The notes under the pieces: model-generated | Database searches by the model: none | Seen by the model: only the letters and a program-made list of their open reading frames with translations | What the model was told of the DNA's origin: nothing | In this document: one piece after another, positions 46,916-58,574 of the stretch | Numbering within the stretch: position 1 is the stretch's first letter | How the letters are laid out: each line of letters opens with the position of its first letter | Program-made: the position numbers and the translations under genes | Origin: Atherix ibis | Lineage: Eukaryota; Arthropoda; Insecta; Diptera; Athericidae | Direction of reading: 5' to 3' | Assembly (NCBI GenBank): GCA_958298945.1 | Contig: OY282609.1 | Span: 34,135,212 to 34,199,211 of the forward strand | Length of the DNA: 64,000 nucleotides

Positions 46916-49449
46916 AATATAATTTTATTATAAGCTTTGACTCGTATAACATGAATTTTTTAAACGATGTTTTCCTGGAACTATTTATATTTTATTTAAA
47001 CGAAGCACAAATATACTTACTGGTTCACTGATATTATTGTAGTATTTTGTGTATGATATTTATGAAAAAAAAATTTAAAAATTGATCCTAATTTTGCAAC
47101 TAGAATATGCCTTAATTATGATATAATTATTATTGAAATACCTTTTTTGATAAGGTAGATCTTCATTTATTCTTCATTTCCCATATTTATAATTATGAGT
47201 TTTTTTTTAAAGAAAATTTTCTGCTTTAAATACAAATAGGATGAAAACATTTCGATAACATCATTTGTTATTATATTCTTTTCTCGACATTATAATATTT
47301 TTTTTTGATAGGTTTTTCCTTGTAACTACATAGAACATTTTCTTAATAGATAACCATTTAAAATCTAATACATAATTCGTAACTTATTATAACTGTTTAA
47401 AAAAATTTATTTTTCTTTCATATAATAATAAATCTTTTCATACATAATATATTAGAGTTTTTTTTCCTTTTAAATAATTAATTATTATTTTATTATACAC
47501 ACATCATTTACCTAATAATTACTATTATATTTATATGCTTTTAGTAGTAGTATAAATATTTATTTTATATAATAATATAGTCTATATTTTCTTAATGTTT
47601 TATTCATTTTACTCTTATTATAAATTATTTTCAATTTTTATCTAACGTTTTAAGGATTCTTTTTAAAAGTCCTTATTTCAAAATTGATTCTTTGTCAATA
47701 TAACAATAATAGTTTTTTTTTTAACTTTTCAATAATGATCTTTTAATTATGAAAAAAAAATTACAATTAATATTTTATTAATATAATAACTTAATAATTA
47801 ATTAACATAAAGTTAAAAATTATTTTTTCACAGGATTTTAAAAAACAAGTGTTTGTTCTTAATTGAAATAGAAAAATCTGAAATATTTTATCTTTTCAAA
47901 ATAAATATTATAAAATATGGGCGAAAAGGATATTTTTCAAAATGAAATGTGTGTTTTTTTTTCGCAAAAAAGATATGTTTTTAGAAATATGATATTATTC
48001 TTGAAATGATATGTTCTGCTTCATTCTGATGAAATATTGTTTATGAATTTACGATTTTTTGATTCAAGGATAATGGGAAAATATGATAAAAAATTGCATA
48101 TATTTTTAAGAAAATATTTTTTATTTTCTTTTATTTAATAGAAGAGATTATTGTTGAATTGGTATTATATTCTGAGAGTGTGTCCTTGTAAAGGGATCAA
48201 ATTTATTTATTTAAATAAGAAAAACATTATAGTAGGAGTGGTCGTACTCGATTAAGACCAGTAACTGTTACCTTGAGTATTTCCTTTATCTAAAATTTGA
48301 ATCAAATTTTTATATTAACCTTTAAATTATTGGTTTTTTTTTCAATAAATATTTATTATGAAAATATCTTTTATTCATATTATTTAGATTTTGTGTTTTT
48401 TTTTCGTCTAAATAAATGTAAAAAAAAACCTTTTTTTTTAATATTTTCAGTCAAAGTTAAGCTTTTAAATCTTCAAATTAAAAATTTCAAATGTTTTGAA
48501 ATGAGAAATTTTGCCCTAAAGGTTATATATTGCTTTCACAGAAAACGATATGTTCCAGTTTCAATGATTTAAAAAAAAATAATTTTGCAAAATAAGTAAT
48601 TTTTTTAAGTACTTAAAATTTTTATAGAACAGATACTGACACTATCATCCACAATATGATTTCCTATAGATTAAAAATAATTATTATCTGCATTGTTAAA
48701 TAATAATTTTTAAAATATAAAAAAGTATTTTTTCTTAAATCATTTTTAAAATATAAACATTAAAAAATTTGGAAATTTTTCAATAATTCAATTTTTTACT
48801 AGCTTTTAATTGAAGCGTATATTTTTGTTTAAATTTTTCTGTCACATTTTTAATTAATTTTTAAATATATTTTTTTCTTAAACTTTAATTTTCGAATCAA
48901 TGTTTTTATCCTTATTATTTTTGTTCCTCCATAATCAATATTCACTTTATTCAAAAATCTTCTTATCTAAATAGTTTTACTTAAAGTTTCTAATCACTTA
49001 GATTGAGTGTTTCGATTCTTTTATAATAAAACTAAAACCGATTTTCAAACTCGTTTTAAGTATCCTTAAAAGTTTTGTTTTTAAGCCAGCCTGTCTAATT
49101 AGTCTTGATTATTTAAAGAAATATGGAATACTATAATTTATGCTAATTATCAATCTTATTAGTAAAATTCCATTTGTTCATGGAAAATCTGTGAAAATGT
49201 TTTTTTATTTTCAAAGATTTTACACCCAGTTTTTTTTAACTAAATAATTTTATTTATTTATTTTTATGATAATTTATTTAAATTTTTTCTTCATGCTATT
49301 CTACAAAAAAATTATTGTTTAAAAAAAAAAGAAGAAAACTTACCTTTTCGAAAACTAATCAAAGCTCAAACTAATATAAAAGAAGAAAATAATTTTTTTT
49401 TTTTTTAAATAAGTTTTCTTATTATTTGAATATGATAAATAGTAGATTT
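46916..49449. other. No gene recognised; 3' flank of a host exon
   Basis: Extremely AT-rich. For the minus-strand host gene whose last exon begins just above, the part nearest 49449 should be 3' UTR. AATAAA-type polyadenylation signals (tttatt on the plus strand) occur near 49250-49260. The Phe/Lys-rich open frame at 48297-48572 is probably chance. Confidence 0.45.
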
Positions 49450-50073
49450 TCAGACACAACTTTCGGGAACACGTTGCGTCATCAAACAGTCCTTAATCGC
49501 ATTTATATTAATGTCCTCTAAATCAGTTGAAGAACTAAGATTTCCAGTACCTGGCAGAACAGCATGAATAACACCCGCTGAACCAATACTATTAGCAGCT
49601 ATTAAATTACTATTAGTGGGACCCTGATAGGGTGATCGCATGCTTAGTGTACGGTTTATTGTATTGGAAGCTGATGGGAAGTTACTACCTGGTAGACCGT
49701 AGCTAATGCCACTACTATTAACACCATCAACATTACAGTTTCTTCCGATATTTCCGATAGTGGCTGTTGTTAGGACGTTTGGTATTACGGTTGCCGTGGA
49801 TATTGTCGTTGTCGTAATTGGTGTTAGTCCAAGACCATGGATGGGATTTTCAATATTTATGCAACCATCATTGGTACTATGGTTGCCAGCATTGTTACTA
49901 ATTCCCGATGAACCGCAGCCTCCACCTACACCATTAATGGTTATTCCAATTCCACCACCGCCGCCGCCAATAATGGCACTGTTAATATGGGTTCGTGAAT
50001 TCATTTGGTTATAAGGAGGTGCACTGGGACTATTTACAATTGCCGTTTTCAGCATCGTGTCGTACATGTTGTG
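49450..50073 (-). CDS. Last coding exon of an unidentified host gene
   Basis: The minus strand is open from a splice acceptor (aaatttacag, with AG at 50074-50075) to TGA at 49450-49452, about 207 codons. The in-frame ATG at 50065-50067 is probably internal, because the frame is open through the acceptor (HNMYDTMLKT). The protein has SPSAPPYNQ near residue 14 and a polyglycine run (34-39). A long Ser/Thr/Asn/Gly/Ile-rich, presumably disordered stretch follows. A more complex C-terminus has STDLEDININAIKDCL and ends RVPESCV. The composition is unlike the surrounding AT-rich DNA, and the codons look selected. It may be the cytoplasmic or regulatory tail of a larger protein; I cannot name the family. 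Upstream exons would lie above 50073. Confidence 0.75.
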   Translation of the reverse strand, partial: HNMYDTMLKTAIVNSPSAPPYNQMNSRTHINSAIIGGGGGGIGITINGVGGGCGSSGISNNAGNHSTNDGCINIENPIHGLGLTPITTTTISTATVIPNVLTTATIGNIGRNCNVDGVNSSGISYGLPGSNFPSASNTINRTLSMRSPYQGPTNSNLIAANSIGSAGVIHAVLPGTGNLSSSTDLEDININAIKDCLMTQRVPESCV

Positions 50074-51929
50074 CTGTAAATTTATTCAAAATAGAATCTC
50101 AGTTAATCTATTATAACTATGCTAAAATAGATAATAATAGAGTTTTCTTAATCTATAAGTAAGTAACTTTCATCAACAGTCAGTTAAGTGCTAGTTAGTT
50201 GATTCAGTACCCAATTACCAAAAGTCTTTCAATCATTCATTTAATCACTTCGACTAAGTTGTACAAAGTCATTCTGTCGAACAGATGCATTCAATTTTCA
50301 TAGAATAAGATGCAAAAACTTTTCCATTACCAATCATCACCCAGACTATACCCTGCCATATATTCTATCATATCCTGTTCTTGTCACATATTTGCTTCAA
50401 CTTGATAACTGTGTATCTATCTGTATATCTATCTATTTGTTATGACATATTCATAAATAAATAATTTATCTGAATTCATCGCATACGATGAATATGCATT
50501 TGGATTTGTTTCGTTAATGTTTTTATTAGCTTACTTTGAACTCAACAAAAACTTTGAATTAAACTGTTAGAATGGAGAAGTTAAGATATAGTTTGCTCCT
50601 TGTTAATAATATTGTAGAAAAAGGAGAATTTCTTTTTCATTTAGATGCCTATCCATATTCATATTTAAATAAAGTTTACTAATTGAATTGATAAGATTTT
50701 GAGTAATTGGTAAAGTTTCATTAAAATTTTAAAATAAAGCTAATTGCATCCTTAAAATGGTTTTTTCTTTAACATGCAAATCCTTTATTTACTGTATGTA
50801 TATGTATATCCATATATTATGATATTTATAAATAATAAATTCTTAAAGAGAAAACTATGAATGTTTTTAATTATTCATGACATTTGGTGTAATTAGATTT
50901 TATGCTATTACAAGTTCTTTGAATATTGTCTGAAATGAATAATCATAAATTGATGAATTTTGTGGTAATTATTATAGAAATTGTTTAGTAAATACTATGA
51001 TAATTTTTTTATTTATATATCTACTCATATAAATGGAGATAAGTATTTTTTTATACATAAATGGAAGTTCGCTTAAACACTAAACGGGGGAGATTCTATA
51101 TCACCATTGTAAGTCTTCCCTACTGAAACCAATAGATAATTGGATGTAAAAGTCATAAATATTTAAATGTTTAAGAAGATTTATCCCCTTTAATAGTAAG
51201 AAAAAAAGTCCTAATTGAAAATTGCCTCTTTTAATCTTTAAAATTACGACGATTAAGCTCTTTAAATCTTCAAATTTTATCTTAAAAACCAACTTCATTT
51301 AGTAAACTAAATTTTATTGTTTTTATTTTATCTAATATTTTATATTAAAATAGAATTTAATGTGATACTAAAATAGAAATTAAATATATTAAATTATGAT
51401 TTTTTTGGGATGGGCTTTTTTTTGAATAAGAAAATTTATTTATTGCTATTTTATTCAATATGAGTTTTCTTATGTCACAGATCCACAGAATCTTCTTCGC
51501 TTTGATGGAATATATTGAGTATCTTTTTCTTTTCCCAAAAAATATGGAAGTGCATTTATGATGTATTTACTATTAACGTCTGATGTTAATCGGGATTGGA
51601 TACCATATTTAACAAGCGTATTGGGCATACATTGCGGAAATCTACATTATAGCTATTCGTAAACGGTAATTTTAGGTCATAGTTTGTAAGAGATTTAGCT
51701 TTTTTGATCCTTTCCATTGCTAACAATTTTTTTTATAAGCGATGTCGAATGACATAAGAGCAAACAGGGTTAATGAATGTATTCCATACCTCAGAATTCA
51801 AGGCGAATTTATCTGTTTTGAAGTTTTAAGCAATTTATTAAAATTTCACAATTAATTTTGATTTAGCTTTCTACACAGCAGTCTTTACAGAAGTTTGCCG
51901 CAAAAAGATACAGCCATATTAGATGGATG
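50074..51929. other. Probable intron or upstream region of the host gene
   Basis: It begins with the splice acceptor of the exon below. No second exon was recognised. Stop-interrupted minus readings near 51460-51800 (for example MERIKKAKSLTNYDLKLPF) hint at an old retroelement but match nothing I can name. Confidence 0.4.
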
Positions 51930-52049
51930 GTTTAGGCCAGGCAACACTATAATTTTGACAGCTGTCATTCAGCACATTTATGAAACTTCAATCCAGGTAG
52001 ATTTTTGCCATGGAGTAGTAAACGTCACCCAAACGTACTGAAATTTTTC

Positions 52050-52115
52050 AGTTGTATATTCAAAATAACTTTTCAATTGTAAAAACAATTGAAAAGTTAT
52101 TTTGAATATACAACT
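52050..52115. repeat. Perfect 31-bp inverted repeat, 4-nt loop
   Basis: Arms 52050-52080 and 52085-52115 are exact reverse complements around aaaa (agttgtatattcaaaataac...). Confidence 0.9.
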
Positions 52116-52120
52116 TCAAA

Positions 52121-52181
52121 TTTAACTTGAAATTTTTTTTCTCCACTCCACGTGAGTGGAGAAAAAAAATTTCAAGTTAAA
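52121..52181. repeat. Perfect 28-bp inverted repeat, 5-nt loop
   Basis: Arms 52121-52148 and 52154-52181 are exact reverse complements; the inner stem is ctccactc/gagtggag. It begins only 5 bp after the preceding hairpin. Confidence 0.9.
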
Positions 52182-52629
52182 CGGAACCATAAACAAACAA
52201 AATTGTCGCTTCTAAGGGACTGAAAACTCTTAAATTATTGAAGAAGTACCTCTTCACGATCAACAAGTTACTCTGTGGTTCGGTATTGCGGGCAGTTTTT
52301 TTTGAAGATGAACGTGGTCAAGAAGCAATAACCATCCATCAGGAGTATTATTGAGCTATGATCACCTATTTTTTATGCCAACTATTCGTGAAAATGGTTT
52401 GGATTACTTCTGATTTTAGCAAGATGGCGCTTCTCACTACTCAGCTCGAAACAAAATAGTTTTGTATGATTCTTTGAATGTAAGGTTCTTTAAAATTGAG
52501 CCAAAAGACCTTTCCTAGTAACACGACTGTCAGGCCATTTGGTGACTACAAGTATCGTTTGAGTGGACGTGACCAGTTTCCTAAATGAAGCTGGTCTGTT
52601 TCTAGTAGGTTAGGACAATTAGAGTTTGT

Positions 52630-53840
52630 TAAATTTTTTGGAGCATGTTAGTATATTTAATCAGGAAAGAAATTCTTAATAGTTTTTGTATCCATAATTT
52701 CGGTAAGGATTTTGGATAGACTGGTTTGTTTGTAGTTAGGTAATGAGATACTAAAAAGCTTTCACGGCTAGTCCAGTCTGTGCTTCTACATATGGTAGAG
52801 GATGTTATGGGCCATTCTGTCAATAGATGATGCATATTGGGTATAGCTGTGAGCACAAGGCACTGGAGAGTTTCTCCCGCCAACTGATCAGCGTTTATTT
52901 CCCATGATTTCCGTATAACCCGTAACCCAACATAACTCGGCACTCCAATTATTGTAATAGGCTATGTTGACTCTCATTGACTACAGAATTATTTAATGGG
53001 CCACTAATACTGTTAAGGGTGGCTTGGATGTCAGTAAAGATGATGATATCGACAGCACGATCAACAGCCGCCTTTATAGCTCATAGTTTCCGATAATATG
53101 GAGCTGCAATAGAGCTGTAACGTTAGTTACTCTAGTAGCATCACTTTGTCTGACATTACACTTACTATTGATCAAAAGCTTGACCATCCTGTAGATAGCA
53201 TTGATTTTGTCAATATTATAGTTGATCCGTAAATTTCAACTTCCTCCACGGATAATGGAAATATCCAGGACTGTCATGGAATTTACGGGGTGGTGGAGAC
53301 AGGGCTTAGAGATGAGAAGTTTATGTTGCATTTACATTTCCTGTAGATGCGGAGACATGGTGGATTTGTCATAGGAATAGCGCAGTCATTTTCCTGGCTC
53401 CAAGGCTCTACTTTGGCAATGCCGCGGCCGATCTGGGTTACGATATGTTGGAGGGTTGTTGCAGCCATTAGTCTAAAAACATTAACTTCATATAGGAAAT
53501 ATTCATATGGGAATGATAGAAAATTGGTGTAAGTATTACACCAATTTTCTATCATTCCCATATGAATATTATACTATAAAAGGTATAGTAGAAAGAGGGG
53601 CTCTTTTTATTATTCAAAAAGAAAAAAAATATTTGCCCAACCCGTGACTGTTCTGTCTGAAAGGTATAAACAAAGGAGTTCTAATGTGGCTCGTTGGTAG
53701 AGGTTAAGCTTCTTACCAAGAATCTGGGTTATACTTTTACTCAAGATTTTTTCCAGAATCTTGAAAAAACATGGCAAAAGAGAATTTGGTCTAACGTTGT
53801 AAGCTGAAGGGTGAGCAAGGTATTAGTATTGCCGTAGCTA
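52630..53840 (-). mobile_element. Non-LTR retrotransposon remnant (RT start and RNase H)
   Basis: The minus strand reads SLLPCFFKILEKILSKSI near 53730-53785, the first conserved block of a non-LTR reverse transcriptase. About 700-900 bp farther on come RNase H pieces: VDIIIFTDIQATLNSISGPL (FTD catalytic block) near 53000-53060 and EIMGN or EINADQLAGE (GNExAD-like block) near 52880-52905. The order RT then RNase H fits I/R1/LOA-type ORF2. Most of the palm is missing. A perfect hairpin sits at 53498-53570 within it, and a mariner is inserted at 53841 at its upstream edge. Confidence 0.5.
53498..53570. repeat. Perfect 35-bp inverted repeat, 3-nt loop
   Basis: Arms 53498-53532 and 53536-53570 are exact reverse complements (aatattcatatgggaatgat...). 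The sequence is of ordinary complexity, so a chance match is not credible. Confidence 0.95.
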
Positions 53841-54782
53841 CGAGGTCTGTTCAAAAAGTATCGCGAATTTTCAATTTCCGCGGCTTACGTATATTAGATT
53901 TTTTTATGGCGTTATTTTAGTACGCATATTTCTCACTTATACCAACAAGGTCGGGCATTTTGAATGTTCGGTTAATTGTTGACAGCTGCTTTGCTTGCAC
54001 GTCTTTTGGCTCGTCTTCGATTTTTGCTCAAAGTCGACCAAAAACAGCATCGCATTAACATTGTTAAGGTGCTGTTGGACTCTGTCCGCGACGATCCAAA
54101 TTTTCTCCAGAGGGTCAAAACTAGTGATGAATCATGGGTTTATAGTTATGATGTGGAAACCAAAGCTCAATCATCCCAATGGAAGCTGCCGCACGAGGCA
54201 AGACCGAAAAAAACGCGCCAAGTTCAGTCCAATGTGAAGGTTTTGCTTACAGTTTTCTTCGATTGCAGGGGCCTTTTGCATCATGAGTTCTTGCCACAGG
54301 GTAAAACAGTCAATAAGGAATATTACCTGCAAGTTATACGCAAGTTGCGTGAAGTAATCCGCCGGAAACGCCCGATTTTGTGGAAGAACAAACATTGGCT
54401 TTTGCACCATGATAACGCCCCTGCTCACGCATCGTTGCTTGTGCGCAAATTTTTAGCCAAAAACAACACACTAATAATGCCGCAGCCACCGTATTCCCCA
54501 GATCTAGCCCCTGTGACGTTTTCTTGTTCCGGAAACTGAAGAGCCCCATGAAAAGAAGATGCTACGCTACGGTTGAGGAGATAAAGACGGCATCAAAGGA
54601 GGAGCTGAACGAGATAACAAAACATAATTTTTTGAAGTGCTTCAAGGATCGGAAAAAACGTTGGGACAAGTGTACAATATCTGGTGGGGGTTACTTTGAA
54701 GGGGATAAAATAGATATTCATGAATAAATAAATAATTTTTGAAAAAAACACAGAATTCGCGATACTTTTTGAACAGACCTCG
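53841..54782 (+). mobile_element. Mariner element with CGAGGTCTGTTC termini, 942 bp
   Basis: Perfect termini CGAGGTCTGTTCAAAAAGTA at 53841 and inverted at 54782, with TA on both sides (53839-53840, 54783-54784). A ~190-bp leader precedes the transposase. The N-terminal DNA-binding region is deleted, but the catalytic half is well preserved. It is the best copy of the family that also occurs at 32160, 56694, 58929 and 61885. Confidence 0.9.
54010..54727 (+). pseudogene. Mariner transposase, N-terminally deleted, one frameshift
   Basis: From about 54030 the frame reads KQHRINIVKVLLDSVRDDPN, then FLQRVKTSDESWVYSYDVET with the first catalytic Asp, and VLLTVFFDCRGLLHHEFLPQ. LLHHDNAPAHASLLVRKFLA has the second Asp. 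PPYSPDLAP follows near 54490-54515. One base missing there shifts the frame, so the third Asp (in CDVFLFRKLKSP) and the end (WDKCTISGGGYFEGD) are read in the next frame to 54727. The Asp spacing is 34 when the frameshift is allowed for. It is inactive, mainly through loss of the N-terminal DNA-binding domain. Confidence 0.85.
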
Positions 54783-54784
54783 TA

Positions 54785-56012
54785 CTTTCCATTAATTTGT
54801 AAAATTAAACTTTTTTATAGTTTTTGTAAAGAGGGTAACGATTCTTGTTAGAATGTTGATGTATCCTCTTTAATAATTTTTTAGAACAGGCGACGTTCTG
54901 ATTAAGAAATTCAAAGAAAAGTTGAACTCCGCAAGTTATACTGGCTGGTTTAAGCTCATAGATGGTGAGCAATTATCCTTAAAGAATAACAGAATTAATT
55001 TTTTGAAGCCATATTTCTCTTGCCGTTTGGTCCATAACAAAAATGGTGATTATGACTGATCTACGTGTTCACTTTATTTGACGCCTATTGACGGCTACTT
55101 GAAGTCTAAGGTTTGTATAAATAATCCATGAACACTAGACAAATACTCGTATAAGACCAACATACGTTAGAAAATAGCCACCATATCGGCCGAAACACTT
55201 GGAATTGTAATGGAAAATTCTAAAAAAACGGCACAATACGCTATTCGAGCTCAGGGTGATTATTTTTTTATGATTTATTTTTTAAACAAATAACTCCATC
55301 TAATATGGATTTGCCCATACATGAAATGTGCAAGCACATTATATTTTCGGATCCGATAAGCTTACTTTTTTCCGATCAAATGACCTGTCATGGTAAACAA
55401 CGATAAACTACACGTTTTTTTCCAAAAAAAATAAAAACATTTAATAGAAAATTAATTGCATTTTTTACCATATAAAAAACCAATAATGGGAAGTGCGAAA
55501 AAAAGATAACATTATATAGTATGCGAAGATTATATTCAAAAGTTTACAATCGGTCAATTGATCGATCATAGCACGTTTAGTGTTAAATGTAGCTGGAACT
55601 GACAGTATTTTGACACATGTCTGTGCCTTTCACTACTTAGTCGGTATCATCAGGATCTATTTATATGTCTCAAATTTTCATGACATCATCTCATCAGATA
55701 TTTTAGCGAAGGCCATTCTTTTATCATCATTATTCAAACCTGTGTTTTATTCAATAGAATCTTACCCCAAAAACTGCTCCACATATGATGCTTTTTATTT
55801 TTCTGTTAATTTTCCTGAGCAGAATTTCAAAATTTATTTCCTTTTCATACTTTTTCCAAATACAAGTAATTTTATTTGCAACTCTATATACGTGTACGAG
55901 TAACAATACCTCACATATTATTTTTCTGATAATTCTTACTTTGTTTTTATTTTTGCTTTTAGTAAAAATTTCACTATTAACAAACGCCTTCACAGATAGA
56001 AAATTTTAGTTA
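54785..56012. other. No gene recognised
   Basis: AT-rich. Overlapping open frames on both strands at 55580-56009 are Phe/Ile/Ser-rich and look like chance. Confidence 0.4.
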
Positions 56013-56267
56013 TTGTTCGGAAAGTAATTTCGTTGTTTCTTAACAGAGGAGATAATCGTATTTTTTCACAACCAACTACACATTTAAGAAGCATAATTAT
56101 ATATATTTTGACAGCTGACATAGCACAATAGTTTTCAGTTGATACCCTTTTAAACATGAAAAGTGAAAAACAGCATTTTATAAAAATTCTTTTCAAGCAA
56201 GAAAAAAATTATCCGATGTGTATGGAGAAGATATGTTAAGTGTGCGCTAGTGTCAAAACTGGTTTTC

Positions 56268-56417
56268 AAAATTTCGATCCAGCAATTGATCTCGAAGATG
56301 GACCACGTTTTGGAAGACCAGTTGATTGTAACAAACCGGCAAAAAAATTTCGATCCAGCAATTGATCTCGAAGATGGACCACGTTTTGGAAGACCGATTG
56401 TAAACAAACCGGCAAAA
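56268..56417 (+). repeat. ~76-bp tandem duplication inside a mariner transposase
   Basis: The segment aaaatttcgatccagcaatt... at 56268-56343 recurs directly at 56344-56417 with a few changes. It duplicates the GxLEDxPRxGRP region and shifts the frame. Confidence 0.9.
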
Positions 56418-56693
56418 AAACAACTCATGAAATCACTGAGAGATAAAATTTATAGAATTCGACCGTTCAAATATCGATATATGGGTTCCTCATCTTCTTA
56501 CGGAAAAAATGTGTGCCGTCGTATTGACGTTTGTGATTTGCTTCTCAAACGCCAAAAAAATGATCTATTTTTAAGCGTATCATCACTGGGGTCGAGAAAT
56601 GGGTCCTCTATAACAATGTTAAGTGCAAAAGATCCTATAGTAGATCTTACGTATATTCGATTTTCGATTTCGAGCAAGGTATTACCATAGCTA

Positions 56694-57504
56694 TGAGGTC
56701 TGTTCAAAAAGTATTGCGAATTTTGAGTTTCCGTATGTTACGTATATGCGGTTTTCCGCGGGTTACGTATATGGCGTTATGTTGGTACTTATATCTCTCA
56801 CTTATGCCGAGAAGTTCGGCCATTTTCAATGTTCAGTTAATTTTTGACAGCTGCTTTGCTTTCACGTGTTTTAGCTTGTCTTCGATTTTTGACCATTCCA
56901 AAAAATGTATCAAAGAATCTGTTTCGGGAACAAGAAAAAGTCACAGGGGGCCAGATCTGGTGTCTGCAGCATTATTAGTGTGTTGTTTTTGGCCAAATAT
57001 TCGCGCACAAGCAACGATGCGTGAGCAGGGGCTTTATCATGGAGCAAAAGCCAAATTTTTTTCTTCCAAAAATCCTTGCATTTTTAGCGGATTCCTTGGC
57101 GCAACTTGCGGATAACTTACAGGTAATATTCCTTATTGACCGTTCTACCCTGTGGCAAGAACTCATGATGCCATCACGCTTCTGCAATCGAAGAAAACTG
57201 TAAGCAAAACCTTCACATTTGAACGAACTTGGCTATAAACTCATGATTAATCACCAGTTATAACCCTCTGGAGCAAATTTGGGTTGTCGCGGACAGATTG
57301 GTCGAAAATGGGCAAAAATAGAAGACAAGCTAAAATACGTGCAAGCAAAGCAGCTGTCAAAAATTAACTGAACATTCAAAATGGCCGAACTTATCGGTAT
57401 AAGTGAGAGACATGAGTACCAACATAACGCCATAAAAAATCGAAAATCGAATATACGTAACCCGCGAAAATTCAAAATTCGCGATACTATTTGAACAGAC
57501 CTCG
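56694..57504 (-). mobile_element. Foldback derivative of the CGAGGTCTGTTC mariner
   Basis: TA flanks at 56692-56693 and 57505-57506. Instead of one 5' and one 3' end, both sides carry the family's 5' leader in inverted orientation. About 56694-56905 is the reverse complement of about 57300-57504, including gttcggcca and gacagctgctttgc. Between them lies a minus-strand transposase piece with the HHEFLP and TH-LDLAP regions, without its N-terminus. The junction ccattccaaaaaatg near 56903 is shared with the copy at 61885, so both descend from one foldback ancestor. Confidence 0.8.
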
Positions 57505-57645
57505 TACTATCTGTTTTGTGGGATTTCAAAGCAATCGTTTATTTTGAGCTTCTACCGAGCAACACAACAATCAATTCTGAAGTGTGCTATCATCAGTTGG
57601 ACAAATTGAATGATTCACTTAAAGAACAAAGGCCAATAAAGAACC

Positions 57646-57707
57646 TATTGGATGGTTCAGAAAGTAAATTCGTAATGAAACGATATTACTTTCCGAACCA
57701 CTCAATA
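57646..57707. repeat. Terminal-repeat hairpin at the 3' end of the copy-3 mariner
   Basis: Bases 57648-57672 (ttggatggttcagaaagtaa...) and 57681-57705 are inverted copies of the element's own terminal repeat around a short centre, bounded by TA on both sides. The element therefore ends in two terminal repeats head to head. Confidence 0.75.
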
Positions 57708-58574
57708 TAATATTATTTCTTACGAATTAAAGACAGTTCATTGTATAATATAATAAAATATTTGGACAAAATTTGCAGTTTAGGGAAATGCAGTTAAACT
57801 TCTCTTTAGAGACAATATAGTTGTTAAAGTTACATTAAAAGAAAGATATGGGCAATAAACTAGCAAATACCATAGATGTATAACTCGTTACCCTGATTTT
57901 TGAACGACGATGATTTAATATGACTGGATAACATTAACATAACTCATCAGAAATGTTCTAACAAAACGACGCAATATATATGGAAAAAGTCCCCTCTGAA
58001 AGGATCTTTAAGAGAAAGGATATTGGGCGATTTGTAGAAGTTCCAATGATACTACTAAAAATGAATTCTAAGATATTTGACACCTGTTTTTTCTCTCCGT
58101 AACCACACTCTTGTCCAAAAGTCCGCCATTACCTTGATAACAACATATTTTTAATAAATCGAAAAATTTTAATAAATCGGAAACCTATATTTTTTTTTTG
58201 ATTAATATTAGATTATTAAGCATATTATATTATATTATTGTTTAAATATTTTATTTAGAAATAATTTCCCTTCATGTCCCTAATTTTTGCCATAATTGGC
58301 CAAGTGCAATTACGAAGCTCTCATTTTTGCTTTAAGCAGGTAAAAATAAATGTTAAATTTTTAAGAAGCCCTTTCGGGAAGTCCAAGTATTTTACTCACT
58401 TACTATACCTAAACATTACCTTGTATGGATATATAAAGGATTAATTTCATCCTCTTTTGTTATCATTTATCTAAAGTTGAAGCTAGTAAGTTTTATTTAA
58501 TTAAAAATTTAAAAATATGGAAAAAAAGTGAAATTAATTTCAAAAGCACTTTGGTTTTGTTACTTTATTCAATG
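57708..58574. other. No gene recognised
   Basis: AT-rich spacer without motifs. Confidence 0.4.

Larger units (their letters stand above)
51930..52520 (+). mobile_element. DD41D element remnant, subfamily B, interrupted by two hairpins
   Basis: A leader-like segment (ttttgacagctgtcattc near 51955) is followed by two perfect palindromes. Transposase sequence comes next at about 52186-52510: TINKQNCRF, VTLWFGIAGSFF, FMPTIRENGLDYF and QDGASHYSARNKIV, where the second catalytic Asp is kept. The third Asp region is lost. No intact termini were found. Confidence 0.55.
56013..57705 (+). mobile_element. Mariner element (same family as 34645), copy 3, carrying a foldback mariner
   Basis: The 5' end TTGTTCGGAAAGTAATTTCG follows TA at 56011-56012. 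The 3' end (ttccgaaccactcaa) precedes TA at 57706-57707. The transposase blocks (NFDPAIDLEDGPRFGRP, MGSSSSYGKN, VCRRIDVCDLLLKRQKND) are interrupted by a 76-bp tandem duplication at 56268-56417. A 47-bp unrelated filler lies at 56645-56691, and a foldback mariner at 56694-57504. After the insert it continues as DFKAIVYFELLPSNTTINSE, then is deleted through to the 3' end. It is the most rearranged of the three copies. Confidence 0.75.

Noticed and set aside
49706..50014. 102-codon plus-strand frame rich in Pro and Val (PPPPPPIMALL)
   Set aside because: Antisense of the glycine-rich host exon; the proline run is the complement of the glycine codons.
51460..51840. Minus-strand readings such as MERIKKAKSLTNYDLKLPF as a retroelement tail
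   Set aside because: There are too many stops and no ordered family motifs; it stays unassigned.
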